Assembly (NCBI RefSeq): GCF_022965805.1
Contig: NW_027331364.1
Location: forward strand, 124,001-188,000
Direction of reading: 5' to 3'
Source: Primulina eburnea
Taxonomy: Eukaryota > Streptophyta > Magnoliopsida > Lamiales > Gesneriaceae
DNA length: 64,000 nt
Program-made: the position numbers and the translations under genes
Notes under the pieces: generated by a model
Databases searched by the model: none
Seen by the model: the letters and a program-made list of their open reading frames with translations, nothing else
Told to the model about the DNA's origin: nothing
Shown: in pieces, positions 34,486 to 46,172 of the stretch
Position numbering within the stretch: position 1 is the stretch's first letter
Layout: every line of letters begins with the position of its first letter

Positions 34486-35260
34486 TGATTGAAGAGAGAA
34501 GATAGACATGCCTTCGATTTGTTTGAAATGAAAACAAATCGATTACGACGAACGCGGCGCGGTGGAGATGGAGTTCTCTTTTCTTGCTTGTTTTCTCTCT
34601 TTTCTCTCTTGATGGCTCACGATTATTGGATGAGTTTTCTTCTGAATTTTCTTGCTAGGTGGAGTGAAGAATGTGGTGAAGGCTTGTGGTCAAATAAGGT
34701 GGTGCATGGAGGAGTAAATGATGTCAAGTTGGGGGGGAAACATGCATGATGAATGTGTGGCCTTTGTTTTGTTGTTGGGGGAGTTAAATGGTGTCAAGTT
34801 AGAATTGTGTGGTGTAGAATATGACCGAGAGTAGGCTTCCAATTAGTGTAGGATTTTGTTTAAGTTTTGCTAAGTAGAATCCTATGTTAGATAAGCTTGA
34901 TTAAAAGGTTAATTAAGCATGATCTTGATGAATTAAGAAGCCTACAATTAAATTGGTGATTAATTAATTAAAGTACACTTAAATACACTTGATTTCATTA
35001 AAATAAATTATTTTTTAGCTCGTAATAAATTTAATAATATTTTTGGATCATAAAATTCATCTCTGATTTCCTATCTCCAGTCCGGTCTCTCCTATATATC
35101 TAAAAAGTTAAAATTTGAAATACGCGATTTAAAATCCGTAAAAATAACCTAAATGATTTAAATGAAATTTAATCAAAAAATTCCTAAAATAATAATTATT
35201 TAAAATTAAATAATAGATATTATGCACCTATTTACGAATATTGGTTTTTCGGCTACTACA

Positions 35261-36158
35261 ACTAACATGCACAAATTTCCATGAATATTCTAAAGGAGTC
35301 TAGAATTAAATTAACCAAGCAGTTAGTGTATAAATTAAATAATGGTTATTTAATTTAATATACATATACATATATATATTTTATATGGTGATATAAAATA
35401 TGTGTATATAATATTATTATATATTATATTATTAAAGGTTAATAAATACATTATATATTATTCATGCGGGAGTTTAAATATAATGAAATTATTAAAGTTC
35501 TTGTGGGAGATGGACTCCTAATTAGATTAGGAATCTCATTCTATAAATACAACATTAGGGCTCATTAATTGATAATGAAATTTTTGCACCCAAAACTCAA
35601 AAAAATCATCCCTTCCTTGATGGAAAAACCCACGGCCACTTTTCAAGATTGTTGGAGGAATTTTTTGTTTTTTTTTTGGCCACAAAAGCAAATTAGATTT
35701 GCTTGATTATTTGTATGATTATTGATTCAGAATCATTAATTATAACAAATCATGATTTAGAATCATGACTCACGGCCAACAAGAAATAAAAATTGAACAA
35801 GGATTTCGGCCAAGTTCTTTCTTCCATCGTCGCGCCTCCGTCGCCGCACCGTTTCTGGATTTTGGAAATTCAGAGGCTACAATTTCAACGCATAACTCGC
35901 TTTGATTTCTAGCGCAAACCAAACGAAGAAAACAGTCTTCGATCGTGGACATAGTTAGGCGATCGAAGGAGAAGAGCCTTTCGTAGGGATTTACAAGAAG
36001 GGCTATATCCGCCTAAATATCGGAATAGTTTGGAGTCCAAGGTTAAGAAGACAAAGGTATAATCCTAAATGTCCTATGAATCTTTTAAACAAACGACACT
36101 CAAGAAAAAAATTTTAAACTTCGTTGCATCTTGGGTGGGAGAATACCATGTCCCAACA
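35261..36158 (+). repeat. K 5' LTR, 3' portion
   Basis: Contains a TATA box (CTATAAATAC, 35541-35550) and ends GTCCCAACA at 36158. The beginning is lost at the G boundary. A minus-strand 60-codon frame (35770-35952) has no recognisable features. Confidence 0.6.
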
Positions 36159-36159
36159 G

Positions 36160-36171
36160 TGGTATCAGAGC
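36160..36171 (+). other. K primer-binding site
   Basis: TGGTATCAGAGC, one base after the LTR end; complementary to the 3' end of initiator tRNA-Met. Confidence 0.85.
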
Positions 36172-36524
36172 CAGTAATTCTCAATCGTGTGTTTTAATTA
36201 AATTGTTTTGAGTTTATTATTTTAACCGCGTAAGATTTTTTATGAAAAACGCCCCTAAAAATTAATTTTGAAAAATCTTTTTTTGAATAAAAAAATTAAA
36301 AAACAAAATATTGTTCAGGGCAGCGTGAAAAGTGCCCTCAAATTACTGTTCAAAGGCAGCCGGTACTGTTCACAGGCAGTGTGAACAGTACCGCAGTGTA
36401 ATGCCCGGAATTTGCTACATTATTAATCTGAAATTATTTGTTAATTAATTGAGGTGATTATGAGAGGATTAATCGGGACACGGTTTGAATTCAGCATGAA
36501 AAGATATTTCTGCGAGGATGAACT

Positions 36525-36670
36525 CTCGCGCATATGCGCGACTCAGCCGGACGCATATGCGCGAAATGTCCAGAGAACCTCGCGCATATGCGCGACATGA
36601 ATCGGCGCATATGCGCGAGGGTACCCAAGAGTTGGGCAAACAGAACAATGGCCTCGCGCATATGCGCCCG
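36525..36670. repeat. GCGCATATGCGC array, A 5' LTR
   Basis: Five copies of the palindrome; the last (about 36,655-36,667) is where the inverted segment starts. Overlapping short frames on both strands (36491-36787) just translate the repeat. Confidence 0.88.
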
Positions 36671-36978
36671 TGGCGATCTTGCCACTATCAGGCACTTCTG
36701 TCACAAGATTACTCATCTAATACTCATCTAATACATGCACCCTACAAATCAATAGAACAAAATATAATAATCAATCAATGTATATAATAACAGTGATATT
36801 GGGAGATCGACTCAAGTAGGATATACTTGGGTTTCCCTAAATCACATACTTACTGTTATTATATGCATTGATTTGATTATTATATGTTGTTCTATTGATT
36901 TGTAGGGAGCATGTATTAGATGAGTATTAGATGATTAATCTTGTGACAGAAGTGCCTGATAGTGGCGGGATCGCCACG
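36669..36978. repeat. Long inverted repeat in A 5' LTR
   Basis: 36669-36794 is the near-perfect reverse complement of 36852-36978, with a 57-bp spacer. Transcribed, this would fold into a stem of about 125 bp. The 3' LTR has only the right-hand arm (54,305-54,460). Confidence 0.85.
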
Positions 36979-37690
36979 AGCACATTGCACGATGTCACAA
37001 GATAGTGTATTGGCGATAGTGCCAAAATCTGTCACCGGATGATTGGCTATCGATGTGGATAGAATTGGAGTTTCTTTTATTACTGGTGATCTTTACCATA
37101 TCGATGTGGTTAGAATCAGAGTTTCTTCTATTACTAGTGATCGATATGGAATGCCAACGTCTGGAAACCGGGATCCCTAGGCTAGGATTGAGTCTAGTCT
37201 AAGTCGTGGAGTCACGAGCATTGTCGACAGTTTTATAATGATTATGTTTCCAAGTTTGATACGTATTGCTGTTACCTGTTCATGCTTTTATGTTTATCAT
37301 ATGATTGCATGTTTCATTGATTTATACTGGGATTATATTCTTACCGGAATTATCCGGCTGTTGTCATGTTTGTATGTGTGCATGACAACAGGTGGGACAT
37401 GATCAGGGTTGAGAAGATGACGAGAGGTCAGGATTAGAGTGGAGACCGCGGACTTTGATGTTGCTGTAAATAGGGTTTGAACACTTGATAGCTAGTTGTT
37501 GAACCTTAGTTTTTATTGAATGTATGCTGTACAGGACTTGTACCTTATGTTATACGGATATGTATAATAGTATGTTTTCCATTGCGTTCTGCATTTAAAA
37601 AAAAATATTAAGACCCTGTTTATTATAATTGATTGAATTGTCCTAATAATTGATTAAGAGTATAATTAGTGTCAGGGTCCCCACAACAGG

Positions 37691-37702
37691 TGGTATCAGA
37701 GC
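37691..37702 (+). other. A primer-binding site
   Basis: TGGTATCAGAGC, five bases inside the LTR end; initiator tRNA-Met type. Confidence 0.88.
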
Positions 37703-37940
37703 GATAGATCCTTTAGATTGAGATAAGAGCTAGTGAGCGGGGTAGATTGAGTTTTCTTTCCTGCTTTGAATGCTATCATGTCTTACTGCTTTAATACATG
37801 TTACTTGCTTATCTGATTTGATATAGTAATATGTTTGATTGAGAATGAATCAGCACCAATTCTGGATCAGCAGTAAGATGATTGAAGGATGACTGAAATA
37901 AAATAGTGGTATTTTTTACTATCCCATTTGATTATCAGAT

Positions 37941-38860
37941 ATGCCTCCGAGAAGAATACTAGAACAGGGTAGCACGTCAAATCCTCCAATGGATGTTACA
38001 GCCACTCCGATGGAGACATTGTTAAAAATATTTCAGTCATTTCATCCACCGACTCTGAAAGATACCGAGAATGCAGTGGACTGCGACAGTTGGCTAGACG
38101 ATATCGAGATGCTATTTGAGTCCCTGGATTATACTGATGAGCGGTGGGTGAAATTAATTGGACACCAGTTACACGATGTAGCAAAGAACTGGTGGATCAC
38201 CACTAAGCGAGCGCTAGAACATCGAGGTACGACTATTACCAGGAATGTGTTTAGAACTGAATTTTATCAGAGGTTCTTTCCAGTGTCGTACAGGAAATAC
38301 AAGGGAGCCAAGTTTGCTAACTTGAGACAGGGCCAGTTAAACATTGAGGAATATGTGGCCAAGTTCTCTACATTGTTGTGATTTGCTCCCCATGTGGCTG
38401 AACATGATGAGGCCGTTGCGGACCAATTTATTAATGGCCTAAAATCCTGAAATTTTTACATTGGTGAATAACGGGAGGCCAAACAATTTAACTGATGCCT
38501 TGAATCGGGCTAAGGGAGCTGAAGTCGGTCTGATGAGACAGAGAGGAGCTTCGTTTTTACCTCCAGCACCGGGACCACAGCAACCAGCTCCCCGGTTTGA
38601 GACTGGCAGCAGTAGTGGCGGAAAGAAGGACTTCTTGAAGGCTAGAGGGAAGCAGTTCAAGAAGTCAGGCAGCAGAGTCATCTGGATCAGTGGCTCAGAC
38701 AGGGAGACGACCATCTGTTGTCCATTCTTTTCAGCCAGCACCATCTACTCAGTCACAGCCAAGGCTAGGAGGAAGCCAGACAGTGAGCTAGCCTCCGAGA
38801 CAGCAGGCTAGAGTGTTCGCTCTGACTGTGGAGCAGGCACAGGATGAACCTGATGATGTC
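37941..38860 (+). pseudogene. A gag
   Basis: From ATG 37941 (MPPRRILEQ) the first 146 codons encode the Ty3/gypsy capsid core, with DSWLDDIEMLFESLDYTDER and KNWWITTKRALEHRG. TGA at 38379-38381 (probably from CGA in LLRFAPH-type sequence) ends it; the rest continues in another frame from about 38461 with a Pro/Gln/Ser-rich tail. No CCHC zinc knuckle is visible before the protease, unlike in B. Gag would form the particle; this copy cannot. Confidence 0.85.
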
Positions 38861-39290
38861 GTTGCAAGTAACTGTTCTATTTCTGGTTATCCTGCATATG
38901 TATTGATTGATACTGGTGCATAACATATATTTATATCTGAGCGATTTGCATTGAGTCATTGTCAACTGTAGTGTCTGTCTCTTCTCCGTTGGGGACATGA
39001 TTGATATCAGTTAAGTCTGTTAGATCGTGTATACTGCAGTATGATGTGCATGAGATTGAATTAGATTGTATTGTGCTTGGGATATCTGACTTTGATTATA
39101 TTATCGGTATCGATATGTTGACCAAGTACATGGCTACAGTCAATTGTTTCCACGAGATTGTAAGATTCAGACCTGAGATGGATGATGAGTGGAAATTTTA
39201 TGGTAAGGGTTCTCGAGCTAGAATTCCTTTGATATCTGCAATAAATATGACTCGATTATTGCAGAAAGGGGCGGATGGATTCCTTGTTTA
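38861..39290 (+). pseudogene. A protease
   Basis: The active-site segment YVLIDTGA is at about 38,895-38,920, directly followed by TAA in place of the Ser of the usual DTGAS. The distal part LDCIVLGISDFDYIIGIDML (about 39,064-39,120) lies in another frame. The domain would process the Gag-Pol precursor. It leads into RT without a gap. Confidence 0.78.
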
Positions 39291-39299
39291 TTCAGTGGA

Positions 39300-40677
39300 T
39301 TTACTGAAATCGAGTCCATCATTGGCGGATTTGCCAGTGGTGTGTGAGTTTGCTGATGTCTTTCCAGATGAGATTCCTGGTCTGCCTCTGATTCGAGATA
39401 TAGACTTCAGCATTGAGTTGATGCCAGGTACAGTTCCGATATCTAGAGCTCCATACCGAATGGCACCAATTGAGTTGAAAGAGTTGAAAGAACAGTTGGA
39501 GGATTTACTGGCCAAGGGGTATATCAGACAGAGTGTATATCCTTGGGGTTCTACCGTACTGTTCGCGAGGAAGAAAGACGGTTCAATGTGACTCTGCATT
39601 GACTACCGACAACTGAACAAGGCAACGGTAAAGAATAAATATCCCTTGCCTCGCATTGATGATCTGTTTGATCAGTTGCAGGGTTCATCTGTATATTCCA
39701 AGATCGATCTGAGATCTGGATATCATCAGTTGAGAGTCAAGGATTCTGATATCTGAAAGACAGCATTCAGAACCGGGTATGGACACTATGAATTTATTGT
39801 CATGCCATTTGGTTTGACGAATGCACCGGCCGTATTTATGGGATTGATGAACCGTGTTTTCCAGAAATATCTGGATGATTTTGTAATCATATTCATTGAT
39901 GATATATTGATTTATTCGAAGAATATGATTGAGCATTTAGAGCATTTAAGAACTGTGTTGCGAATACTGAAGGCTGAGAAATTGTATGCCAAACTGTCCA
40001 AATGTGAGTTCAGGTTAGGACAGGTGGTATTTCTAGGCCATATTATATCCGGAGACGGTATGTCTGTAGATCCCATTAAGGTGGAGGAAGTGATTTCTTG
40101 TCCAAGACCGACTTCTGTACCAGAGATTCGCAGTTTTATGGGCTTGGCAGGATACTACCGTCGATATAACAAAGAATTCTCCAGTATTGCTAAACCTATT
40201 ACACAGTTGACTCAGAAGAATGCTCCATTTGTTTGGTCAGAAAACTGTGAGTCCGGTTTTCTGGAATTGAAGAAGAGGTTAACCAGTGCTCCGGTGTTGA
40301 CTATCCCGTCAGGTACTGGTGATTTTGTGGTTTATTGTGATGCATCTCACTGCAGATTGGGTTGTGTTTTGATGCAGCGAGGGCATGTTACTGCTTATGC
40401 CTCAAGACAGCTGAAACCCCATGAATCTCGTTATCCAATTCATGATCTTGAATTGGCAGCCATCGTCTTTGCGTTAAAGATATGGCGACATTACCTATAC
40501 GGTGAGAAATTCGAAATATATTCTGATCATAAGAGCCTGAAATATCTGTTTTCACAATCAGAATTGAATATGAGGCAACGAAGATAGCTTGATTTATTAA
40601 AGGATTTTGATTGTGAAATCAAATATTATCCAGGAAAATCCAATGCAGCAGCTGATGCACTAAGTCGAAAGGTATGT
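39300..40677 (+). pseudogene. A reverse transcriptase and RNase H
   Basis: RT starts near FADVFPDEIPGLP and shows [15 protein letters not shown] and the polymerase box FIDDILIYS (about 39,890-39,915). RNase H follows with [24 protein letters not shown], the [20 protein letters not shown] segment and [10 protein letters not shown]. In-frame stops lie at 39589-39591 (TGA, likely former CGA), 39753-39755 (TGA) and 40585-40587 (TAG, likely former TGG). Apart from these, one frame is kept through 40677. Confidence 0.9.
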
Positions 40678-40680
40678 TCT

Positions 40681-42360
40681 TTGTCCTTATCGACTATGGG
40701 TGTTTTCAATTTGATTGAAGATTGTTGTTTGTCTGGATTAGTATTTGAAATATATCGTCAGACTTTGAGATTATGTGCTATTCGGGCTGAACCAGAGTTG
40801 ATCTTAAAGATTAAAGCGGCTCAGAAAGTTGATCAGAATTTTCAGAATTTGATTGCGATAGTCAGAGCAGGTAATCAATCAGAGTATCGGGTACGTGACA
40901 GTGTACTGTATGTGAATAATCGTCTAGTTGTGCCAAATGTTTCAGAGTTGAAACAACAGATACTGACTGAAGCGTACAATAGTCGATTCAGTATTCATCC
41001 TGATGGCAGAAAGATGTATAATTATTTGAAAGGACAGTTTTGGTGGAAACAAATGAAGACTGATATTGCAGATCGTTTCCAGATGTCTGGATTGCCAAAA
41101 GGTGAAGGCTGAAAGAAAGAAACCAAGAGGATTATTACAGAGTTTGTCGATTCCTGAATGGAAATGGGATCAAAGGACAGTTTTGGTGGAAACAAATGAA
41201 GACTGATATTGCAGAATTCGTTTCCAGATGTCTGAATTTCCAACAGGTGAAGGCTAAAAGAAAGAAACCAAGAGGATTGTTACAGAGTTTGTCAATTCCT
41301 GAATGGAAATGGGATCACATTTCCATTGATTCTGTGACACAGTTGCCGCGATCCTCCCGAGGTTGTGATGCGATTTGGGTTGTGATTGATCGATTAACCA
41401 AATCGGAATGCTTTATTCCATACAAAATGACGTACCGATATGATCAAATGGCAGATATTTACGTAAGAGAGGTAGTCAGATTGCACGGAGTGCCGAAGTC
41501 GATTGTTTAAGACCGTGATTCTCAGTTCACTTCGCACTTCTTGCAGAGTTTACAACAGGCTCTCGGTACGAAGTTACATCTGAGTTCCGCATATCATCCA
41601 CAGACTGCCGGACAGTCAGAACGGACGATACAGACATTGGAAGATATGCTGAGAGCTGTAGTGCTTGATTTTAGCACTAGTTGGCAAGATGCATTGCCTC
41701 TCTTTGAATTTTCGTACAACAATAGCTATCAATCGAGTATTGAGATGGAACCTTTTTGAAGCGTTGTATGGAAAGAAGTGTCGATCCCCTCTTTATTGGG
41801 ATGATATCTCTGAAGTTCCGGAGACTGGACCTGACATGATCGGAGATATGACGGAGAAAGTAAAATTAATTCAGAAGAAGATGAAGGCAGCTCAGGACCG
41901 ACAGGCCAAAAACATCAGAAGACGACTGTTGGTATTTGAGACTGGTGAACGTGTATTCCTAAAGATTTCACCTTTCCGAGGAGTTGTTAGATTTGGCAAG
42001 AAAGGGAAATTGTCTCCATGATACGTTGGTCTATATGAGATTCTCGAGAAGATAGGAAATCGTGCCTATCGACTCGACTTGGCGTCTTCATTATCAAGAA
42101 TACATGACGTCTTTCATGTATCGATGCTGAGAAAGTATCTCCCTGATGACTCTCATATTATCAAGCCAAACGAGGCTGAACTTGATGAATCTCTGAGTTA
42201 TGTTGAAAATCCGATCCAGATTATCGATCGTAAAGAAAAGAGACTCAGAACGAACACGATTCCTCTTGTGAAAGTTCAATGGACCTGTCATGGCGTTGAG
42301 GAAGCCACCTGGGAGACTGAATCGGATATGAGACAGGAATTTCCAGCATTATTTCATTGA
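40681..42360 (+). pseudogene. A integrase and chromodomain
   Basis: The HHCC finger region is at 40,980-41,240, core Asp residues in the ISIDSVTQLP and IVxDRD-type segments (TAA at 41508-41510 sits between IV and D), and the third residue in [11 protein letters not shown]. The GPY/F-like segment is about 41,940-42,060 and the chromodomain tail ends EEATWETESDMR at about 42,300-42,335. Frame breaks: a 143-bp tandem duplication at 41029, an extra T near 41752, and TGA at 42019-42021. Integrase would insert the element; the chromodomain would guide it to chromatin. Confidence 0.88.
41029..41314. repeat. 143-bp tandem duplication in A integrase
   Basis: 41029-41171 is repeated from 41172 with a handful of differences. 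The unit covers the end of the integrase zinc-finger region. Since 143 is not a multiple of three, it shifts the reading frame downstream, which matches the observed change of frame. Confidence 0.88.
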
Positions 42361-42444
42361 TCTAAGTTTCTATTCAGTTTCTATTACATTCCTTCTTATT
42401 GATATGATTGATTGCCTGTGATTTTGGGGACAAAATCATATCTT

Positions 42445-42457
42445 AGGGGGGGAAAAA
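42445..42457 (+). other. A polypurine tract
   Basis: AGGGGGGGGAAAA-type run immediately before the 3' LTR start TGTAATGCCC. Confidence 0.85.
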
Positions 42458-43328
42458 TGTAATGCCCGGAATTTGCTACGTTATTAATCTGAAATGATGT
42501 GTTAATTAATTGAGGTGATTATGAGAGGATTAATCGGGACACGGTTTGAATTGAGCATGAAAAGATATTTGTGCTAGGATGAACTATCGCGCATATGCGC
42601 GACATGAATCCGCGCATATGCGCGAAAGTACCCGAGAGTTGGGCAAATAGAACAATGGCCTCGCGCATATGCGCGAAGAGCTGTGCGAGCTACGCACCGA
42701 GACATATTGTCTCGCGCATATGCGCATATATATATATTCAGCCTTCGACGGAAACAAAAAGGAAAAAGGGAAAACGAGGCCAACTTTACGATTTTGATTT
42801 TAGAATTCGAATTGTGAGAAATCTGTTTGTCTGATTTTGAATCCGACTTCGGTACTGTGTTTCTGTCAACGAAAGCTACAACTGGGCAAAAGTTTTGTTA
42901 TGTTCTGACATGTTTTGAGATTATGATATTGTTGGAATCAAATACACTTCATATATGATGTTCTTGGCATGTTAGACATTGTAGAATTGAAATCATATTG
43001 AGAAACGAATTGATTATGAAATTGTTATGATTTTTCAGAATATATCGATTGAAATTGGACAGATTTGTATTATGGGTTGATTACTGATGGTATCGGATAT
43101 GAGTTATGATTTGTAATTGATGTCAGTTGATATGGTATTGACGAGGATACTGAGATTGTGTCGTTATGCCGTGATTTGAATTAAATCCTGATTAATCAGA
43201 TTCAGTGTTGAATTGAGAATGGAATATTGATATTATGATTCTCGATATGTCGTTTCAGATTTACAGAGACAGTCTTGAGTTCAGAACGGTTATTGCTTCA
43301 GACCGAGACTACAAACGAAAGGTATAAG
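42458..43328 (+). repeat. A 3' LTR, first part
   Basis: Contains U3 with the palindrome array and TATA box, and ends where B inserted at ataag (43324-43328). It continues at 54263-55153. Confidence 0.9.
42585..42738 (+). promoter_or_regulatory. GCGCATATGCGC array joined to a TATA box, A 3' LTR
   Basis: Four copies of the palindrome; the last one (about 42,713-42,726) runs straight into CATATATATATATATTC, the apparent TATA box. The array is therefore in the promoter-proximal part of U3. Confidence 0.7.
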
Positions 43329-44784
43329 TGTAGTGCCCAAATTCAGTACGCGTATAACCCATGAGTTCATTTAATTATTAAATCATTTTATTAAATTTTA
43401 AATGAGTCTTAGCTATGCATAATTTAATTAAATGCATTTTTTTTAATTATTTATGTTTATGTGATGCACGTTAAAATATTTTTCAAGTTTCATGTTTCAG
43501 GCGATTATTCGAGGCGGGATTGAGGAAAAGACCCGGTGACGATTTTGGAAATTTTATGCGATATTTTATTTAAAGTTGAGGATGGGGCGTTTTAAGTGAC
43601 TTATCAAGTTTTAGTATTTTTAAAAGTCTAAATTTTATCACTAGGTGATTTAATGATTTTAAATTGTTAAGGGATTTGTTTGGGAGCATCTCATTTTAAA
43701 ATTTGGAGATTTTATAAAAAGTTACAAGGAGCTAGCATTTTATTAGCATTCTAAATAACATGTTGAGGGGTATTTTAATTGGCCATTTTAATTACCATTT
43801 TAAAGGTTAATTAAGTATAATTTATTTCCTAATTACTAAAACACACGCAAACACACCTTTTTACTCACACTAATAACGTAAAACACAACACACACATACA
43901 CAATTCTTTATACTCTTTCCCTTTCATTTTTTTAAGAAGAAAATCTTAGGGTTCTTGACACCATAGCAGCCGCCCCAACCCCTTCAAAACTTTTCAGAAT
44001 TTTCGTGTGAATTCTTCAAGGATTTTGTGCCACGGTCGTCCCGGATCAAGCCTCGCACCGTTTCCGCTTTGATATCGCCGGTTCGGTAACGTTTATTATC
44101 AAAAGGAACGTATATTCTGTTCTTGATGCATCGATCAAGTCATATTATGCGTGCGTTGTTATTTATGTGTAAAACCATGTGTATGTTGTGTAGAAGTTTG
44201 AGCAATCAGGTTTAAATCGCTTTTGAAGCCCTTCTTAGATCTAAAATCCCGTTTTTACTGTTCCTCCTTAAACTGCGAATTTTCAGTCGAGATTTTGAGA
44301 AAACTTCAACTACAAAATTTTAGAAGTTTTCGATACCTTCTATTCGATATAAAATTCGAGATTTTTGGATGAAAATTGAGTGAGTTATGGCGTTTTTCGT
44401 GGGACTACTTAAACTGCGACTTTTACGAAAATTTGTGTTCTTGATGTTTAATGGTTGCAGGCTTCATTGGAGATCGACGGGCGATCCTAGTTGCACCTAG
44501 GTATGATTATTATGATGTTGGGTTGGTATATTGTATGTCGTTTAGTGTCGATAGGTACTCGAGCACTTTAGTAGTCGTAGGAATCGAGTTGGTGTTAATT
44601 ACCACGTTTTTGACTTTTATGTACCATAGGGTGAACATCGTTGCTTGGGATGTTGTACGGAAGTGATTTGATGTTATAGTATGCTAGGAAGGGTCTCGGG
44701 GTGTCGATTCATAGTCCGTGCAACCGAGTCTAGAAAGTTGAGCAAAGCATGTACAAAATTTTCGTAAGTTCGCGATCACAGTAG

Positions 44785-44965
44785 GTACACGGACCCTGAC
44801 ACGGGGTCCGTGCCTTTGTTTCTCCTCGGTGTCTTTTTCCAGAGTCTACACGGACCCCCACACGGACCCTGACACGGGGTCCGTGTCCACCCTTCTTTCC
44901 GAACCTTTTCACCCTAGCCTACACGGACCCCTACACGGATGTAGGCACGGGGTCCGTGTCTTTCA
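44785..44965. repeat. CACGGACCC/GGGTCCGTG hairpin array, B 5' LTR
   Basis: Three to four units with CACGGACCC followed by GGGTCCGTG, each able to form a 9-bp stem with a short loop. It is about 1.45 kb from the LTR start, in contrast to the U3 position of the arrays in A, N, L and M. Confidence 0.82.
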
Positions 44966-45283
44966 TATTTTGGGAAAAATACGATAACATGTTTGAGGTT
45001 TGATGTCAGGGTTTAGTACAAGGATTCACAAGGTCGAGTCATGGGAATTTTAGAAACGTCCTAAGGAATTGAACGAACTCGTAAGTAAGCATGATTATCT
45101 ACGTCTAAGTTATGCAATTTAAGAAAGTGAATTCAAGTTAGTATGTGCAGCAGCGACGGACCCGATCGAAGTCTAATGAATCCCTCAATCCCAAGTAAGT
45201 ATGTATGACGTGCAAGAAAATATTTTAAGTTTTTGAGGTATGCTAAATGTCTTGTGACCAAATTATGTTTAGGATTGGAAATC

Positions 45284-45336
45284 GTTAAATTATGAACGGG
45301 GACCAATCCGCCCGTTAAATTATGAACGGGGATCTC
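45284..45336. repeat. GTTAAATTATGAACGGG repeats, B 5' LTR
   Basis: Two copies of a 17-bp unit, against four in the 3' LTR (52,769-52,886). Confidence 0.85.
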
Positions 45337-45937
45337 ATGTATGTGGCAGTGAATACGTCCCTGTCAGCCCAGTACTGTGGTTTGTGTGATCAGGCATTTA
45401 TTATGTTATGGGTCACTTGCTTTGAAACATGCCTCTACGCAAAATGATGAAGCTATGTATGTTCAAGTATGGAGTATGTTTATGAATGTTTATGTTGATG
45501 GCACGTCTAGTTATGTATGTACGTATGTTCAAGTTTATTATGCAAGTTCAAGTTATGTACGACCTATTTTAAAGTTGCATGCGATTTTATTACGTAGTAC
45601 TCGTTATTCCAGTTTTTACGTGTTGAGTCTTTAGACTCACTAAACTTGATCGATGCAGGTGAGTATGTTGGTGAGGAGACAGGAGGTGGCGACCAAGGGG
45701 CAGGCTTGGACTGAGCGGGAGGCTAACCCGAGGACCGCAATGTTTAAGTTTTATGCAAAAGTTAAATTACTCTGATTTTATGTTTGATGCGAGATGTTTT
45801 GAGAAAACTTTTCTGTTAACAAAATCTTTATTGTGAATGGATGATGTAGTGACGACCGTATTGATTTATTTTCGTATTTAAGAAAATTTTTAATTTTTCC
45901 GCAAATTTTGAGTATGAAAAGTACGGTACGTTACAGT

Positions 45938-45949
45938 TGGTATCAGAGT
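45938..45949 (+). other. B primer-binding site
   Basis: TGGTATCAGAGT, two bases after the LTR; Met-tRNA type with the last base changed. Confidence 0.85.
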
Positions 45950-46172
45950 GGTGTTCTTGTAAAGGGTTACGCCTACCGCCAGCCGCAAGATGCTCGCAAA
46001 GTCACACCTCAAGTCTGTAAGTTTTAAAGTTTCAAAACTTTATGCTATGTAATAAGCATTAAGCCATGATTTCAACATGTCCATGTTTAAGTTCAAATTT
46101 CGTGCATCGTATGTCATTTCTATCATGTTCATGCATGTTTGGTTTACTTGTTGGGAAATTTATTGGAACAGT

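Larger units (their letters stand above)
30844..35260 (-). repeat. Element G: partial chromovirus-type LTR, split by F
   Basis: On the minus strand it contains the segment GTTGAGTCTTTAGACTCACTA (31,070-31,095 region), also present near the end of the B and H LTRs, so it is a Tekay/Del-type LTR. The sense start is at 35260 (TGTAGTAGCC), followed outside by a possible duplication actaa (35261-35265). Its low-coordinate end is cut by E. Solo LTR F interrupts it. Short plus-strand frames near 32,000-32,950 and 34,490-34,750 have no domains. Confidence 0.6.
36397..37685 (+). repeat. A 5' LTR, rearranged
   Basis: Starts TGTAATGCCC and ends GGGTCCCCACA. Compared with the 3' LTR it lacks the stretch corresponding to about 42,730-43,328 and instead has a 126-bp inverted copy of its own downstream sequence at 36669-36794. 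Confidence 0.88.
43329..45935 (+). repeat. B 5' LTR
   Basis: 2,607 bp, TGTAGTGCCC to GGTACGTTACA. A weak TATA-like CTTTATACTC is near 43,907. Contains a CACGGACCC hairpin array (44,785-44,965) and TTAAATTATGAACGGG units (45,284-45,336). The 71-codon frame at 44451-44666 is repeated with changes in the 3' LTR and is not a gene. Confidence 0.92.

Noticed and set aside
34489..34749. 86-codon plus-strand frame beside F
   Set aside because: Part of the G LTR, no recognisable domain, and broken from its left side by the F insertion.
36160..36171. tRNA gene signals at TGGTATCAGAGC sites (also 37691, 63179)
   Set aside because: Only the 12-base primer site complementary to a tRNA end is present, with no cloverleaf.
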